A DNA stretch of 64,000 nt from Aradus depressus (Eukaryota; Arthropoda; Insecta; Hemiptera; Aradidae): contig OY759225.1 of NCBI GenBank assembly GCA_963662175.1, positions 19,827,601 to 19,891,600 on the forward strand, in the 5' to 3' direction. The notes beneath the pieces are model-generated. The model saw only the letters and a program-made list of their open reading frames with translations. It ran no database searches and had not been told where the DNA came from. The position numbers and the translations under genes are program-made. The stretch's first letter is position 1; the number at the start of each line of letters is the position of its first letter. Shown here one piece after another: positions 61,851 through 64,000 of this stretch.

Positions 61851-61989
61851 CACCGACAAAATGACATACGGGCAATACAGATTTCTCTATTTTTGAATTT
61901 AGGGGATCGGAAAAAATATAAATCATTAAAAATTTAAAATCGATTTGCCAACCGATTACACAACTTTAAAACTTGAGAAGTAAAATAAT

Positions 61990-62525
61990 TTTTCCTTTCT
62001 TGGTCAAGTTGGCGCCCCGACTTGAAGAAATAATGAATGACGCAGACACGTGGTGGCCTCTGAGACGAGACGGAGGTAGAGGGGAGGATATGGAGGTCAT
62101 CTGAAGAAACTGGAATATTGGGGAAATCCCCAGTGGACAGTGGGGGGCAGGTTGGAGGAGGAACGCGGGGGCGAAAACTGAAGAACAGGTTCGACTGGGA
62201 TAGAACGGCATGAGTCGTTCGACTGCATTTGACCAGTGAGGGGGAGCATCGAATGAGGTTGATTTGCACTGCTGGGTTGACTCCGATTGAACGGTTGTTC
62301 GAAAACACGATCAATTAGGGAATGAGATGAATGAAACTTCAAAGTTGGATCAAGGACCCCATTGATCAACTCCGAGTTATCAGAGTCTCTTAGTTATTTG
62401 ACCAATGGGTGTATACAGCTAGTCGAAGTAGGCTTGAAGAAGAATGATTCTCAATCAATGGTAGAGTATGAGTCGTTCAGCTGCAGTCGAATCGTATAAG
62501 CAATCATCTTCACGGCAAGGATCTA
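61990..62525 (+). other. Possible LTR-retrotransposon leader/gag remnant
   Basis: TTGGCGCCCCGACTTGAAGA (62009-62028) resembles a tRNA primer-binding site followed by a leader. Downstream sequence is GC-balanced, with open stretches on both strands, e.g. plus-frame NFKVGSRTPLINSELSE near 62337-62390. I see no RT, protease or LTR pair. The assignment is speculative. Confidence 0.25.
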
Positions 62526-62533
62526 CAATCGAA

Positions 62534-62726
62534 AGAGGGCGCCGGTAGCTCAGTGGTATGCGTGCTTGCCTTCTGGGAAGTTAAGCGATGGTCCCGAGCC
62601 TGTACGATGACAGGTACTCGTTCAAGACCCTTAGGTGAATAAAAATTTGGGGTAGGCAAAATTTAGGACTCCCATAGTATTGTAGGGCTCAGTAGGCGAT
62701 AAGGCCTCGTAGTTAAAGCCAAAACT
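62534..62726 (+). mobile_element. SINE with internal deletion
   Basis: Head GGGCGCCGGTAGCTCAGTGG joins at CTTCTGGG to AAGTTAAGCGATGGTCCCG, losing the B box. CTACAATCGAA (62523-62533) and CTACAATTGAA (62727-62737) are the target duplication. Having lost the B box, it was either copied before the deletion or is a dead copy. Confidence 0.85.
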
Positions 62727-62739
62727 CTACAATTGAATC

Positions 62740-63045
62740 GATTCCAGGATTTAACTGCTGTAGTAATGGATTTATCGACATGAAATTTCATATTTGAATT
62801 CAAAACCCCATGAGGATGGCACCTATCAATTTTCCGTGGAATTGGGAGGAGAAAAATGGGGAAACAAAAGAGTGAGTTTAATAAACAATTCTAATAACTG
62901 CCGATGAAATTAATATATCGACATAAAATTTAGTTTGATGATACATAAGCACCATCTTAAGTCAACTTATGACTTTTAATGACTTTATGATTGGTTTTGG
63001 AGTCGAAAACGTAAACTTAGTTGATTAATTCATTTTAGAGAACCA
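62740..63045 (+). repeat. Dispersed repeat family A, 3' two thirds
   Basis: TTATCGACATGAAATTTCAT, AAAACCCCATGAGGATGGCA, AATAACTGCCGATGAAATTA, GGTTTTGGAGTCGAAAACGT, TTGATTAATTCATTTTAGAG. Confidence 0.75.
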
Positions 63046-63099
63046 AGTAAATTGCCCTAATTTTTTTTTTTTTTTTACTGAAGTCCGTTTCAAGTAACT

Positions 63100-64000
63100 G
63101 TTACTCCGTTACTGTACACCCGATTTAAGTGTTAATTGTACTTCACATACTTAATTGATCATTAGTGGAGCATTAACTTTACTAAGAGTAAAGTAATATG
63201 TCAGTAGTTTAGTTAGCACTAACATCAGTCTGATAATGGAAATATACTTAGCTTATTTTGTGTTACCTTTGGTACTGTATGGCTTAGATTTAAGTTTATT
63301 GTACTTCACATACTTAATTGACCTATTAGTTGAGCATTAACTTTAATAAGAGGAAGATAATATGTCATTAGTTTAGTTAGCTCTAACATTAGTCTAATAA
63401 TGGATAGATAGATAATGGAAAGATACCTAGCTTATTTTGTGTTACCTTTGTTACTGTATGGTTTAGATTTAAGTTTATTGTACTTCACATACTTAATTGA
63501 CCTATTAGTTGAGCATTAACTTTAATAAGAGGAAGATAATATGTCATTAGTTTAGTAAGCTCTAACATTAGTCTAATAATGGATAGATAATGGAAAGATA
63601 CCTAGCTTATTTTGTGTTACCTTTGTTACTGTATGGGTTAGATTTAAGTTTATTGTACTTCACATACTTAATTGACCTATTAGTTGAGCATTAACTTTAA
63701 TAAGAGGAAGATAATATGTCATTAGTCTAGTTAGCTCTAACATCAGTCTGATAATGAATAGATAATGGAAAGATACTTAACTTATTTTGTGTTACTTTTG
63801 TTACTGTATGGCTTAGATTTAAGTTTATTGTACTTCACATACTTAATTGACCTATTAGTTGAGCATTAACTTTAATAAGAGGAAGATAATATGTCATTAG
63901 TTTAGTTAGCTCTAACATTAGTCTAATAATGGATAGATAATGGAAAGATACCTAGCTTATTTTCTGTTACCTTTGGTACTGTATGGCTTAGATTTAAGTT
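63100..64000. repeat. 175-bp tandem array, running off the window
   Basis: TACTTCACATACTTAATTGA occurs at 63139, 63302, 63481, 63656 and 63831 (spacings 163, 179, 175, 175). Units carry TTAGATTTAAGTTTATTGTA and TGTCATTAGTTTAGTTAGCT. A short ATAGATAG expansion explains the 179-bp unit. Copies become more uniform to the right. Confidence 0.93.

Noticed and set aside
62097..62369. Minus-strand frames of 80-126 codons
   Set aside because: Several overlap in different frames without similarity; GC-balanced sequence gives long frames by chance.
10038..62726. tRNA genes at each TAGCTCAG...GGTTCGAA pair
   Set aside because: All belong to SINEs of about 340 bp or their pieces, with 3' bodies, tails and target duplications. 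None has an independent tRNA-length end.

Overview
The window looks like 64 kb of gene-poor, AT-rich intergenic DNA from an insect. I found no complete host gene. The insect assignment rests on the mixture of transposons: mariner, piggyBac, PIF/Harbinger, Helitron, hAT, Jockey, R1-like and RTE-like LINEs, and Penelope-like elements (PLEs). A tRNA-derived SINE whose 3' tail is the insect telomere motif (CCTAA)n also fits. A hemipteran is possible, but that is a guess. Nearly all longer open frames belong to broken transposons or are chance frames in repeats.

Layout. 0-4 kb: a 119-bp tandem array, an R1-like LINE tail with a strong 3' hairpin, dispersed repeat family A (my label) and a 58-bp array. 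4-9 kb: a PLE end, an RTE C-terminus, a Helitron, and a piggyBac derivative nested inside a second inverted-repeat element. 9-16 kb: family A copies, three SINEs (two full or near full length, one 5'-truncated), two palindromic hammerhead-type insertions, a MITE and dispersed family B. 16-20 kb: a Helitron, a Harbinger element with exon 1 of its transposase, and two copies of a PLE-like 3' end, one split by an inverted-repeat element. 20-30 kb: Jockey and R1 remnants, a 51-bp array, a foldback element holding a tRNA-like SINE, and a 149-bp array. 30-36 kb: PLE coding tails, a 293-bp array split by a solo LTR, and a PLE 3' end with its coding tail and a hammerhead motif. 36-50 kb: Harbinger remnants, SINE fragments, arrays, a palindromic PLE end, and a Jockey whose coding sequence has seeded a 32-bp minisatellite. 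50-64 kb: hAT and pogo-like MITEs, an RTE tail, a Jockey with perfect target-site duplications, a SINE-containing array, further foldbacks, a mariner remnant and a 175-bp array running off the window.

The most interesting signal is a set of small self-cleaving-ribozyme-like motifs. Four unrelated repeat families here have different stem sequences but all keep a CUGANGA box, a stem II, GAAA, a palindromic stem III and a matching stem I. This is the type I/III hammerhead layout known from Penelope-like retroelements. Most of these insertions carry the motif twice in opposite orientations as a near-perfect palindrome, and four carry matching flanking duplications of 8-13 bp. One motif lies downstream of a coding tail that resembles the PLE endonuclease region, which ties the motif to that class.

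Nested insertions give a relative order of events. SINEs sit inside PLE ends, PLE ends sit inside family A, a solo LTR sits inside a satellite array, and a hAT MITE sits inside family A.
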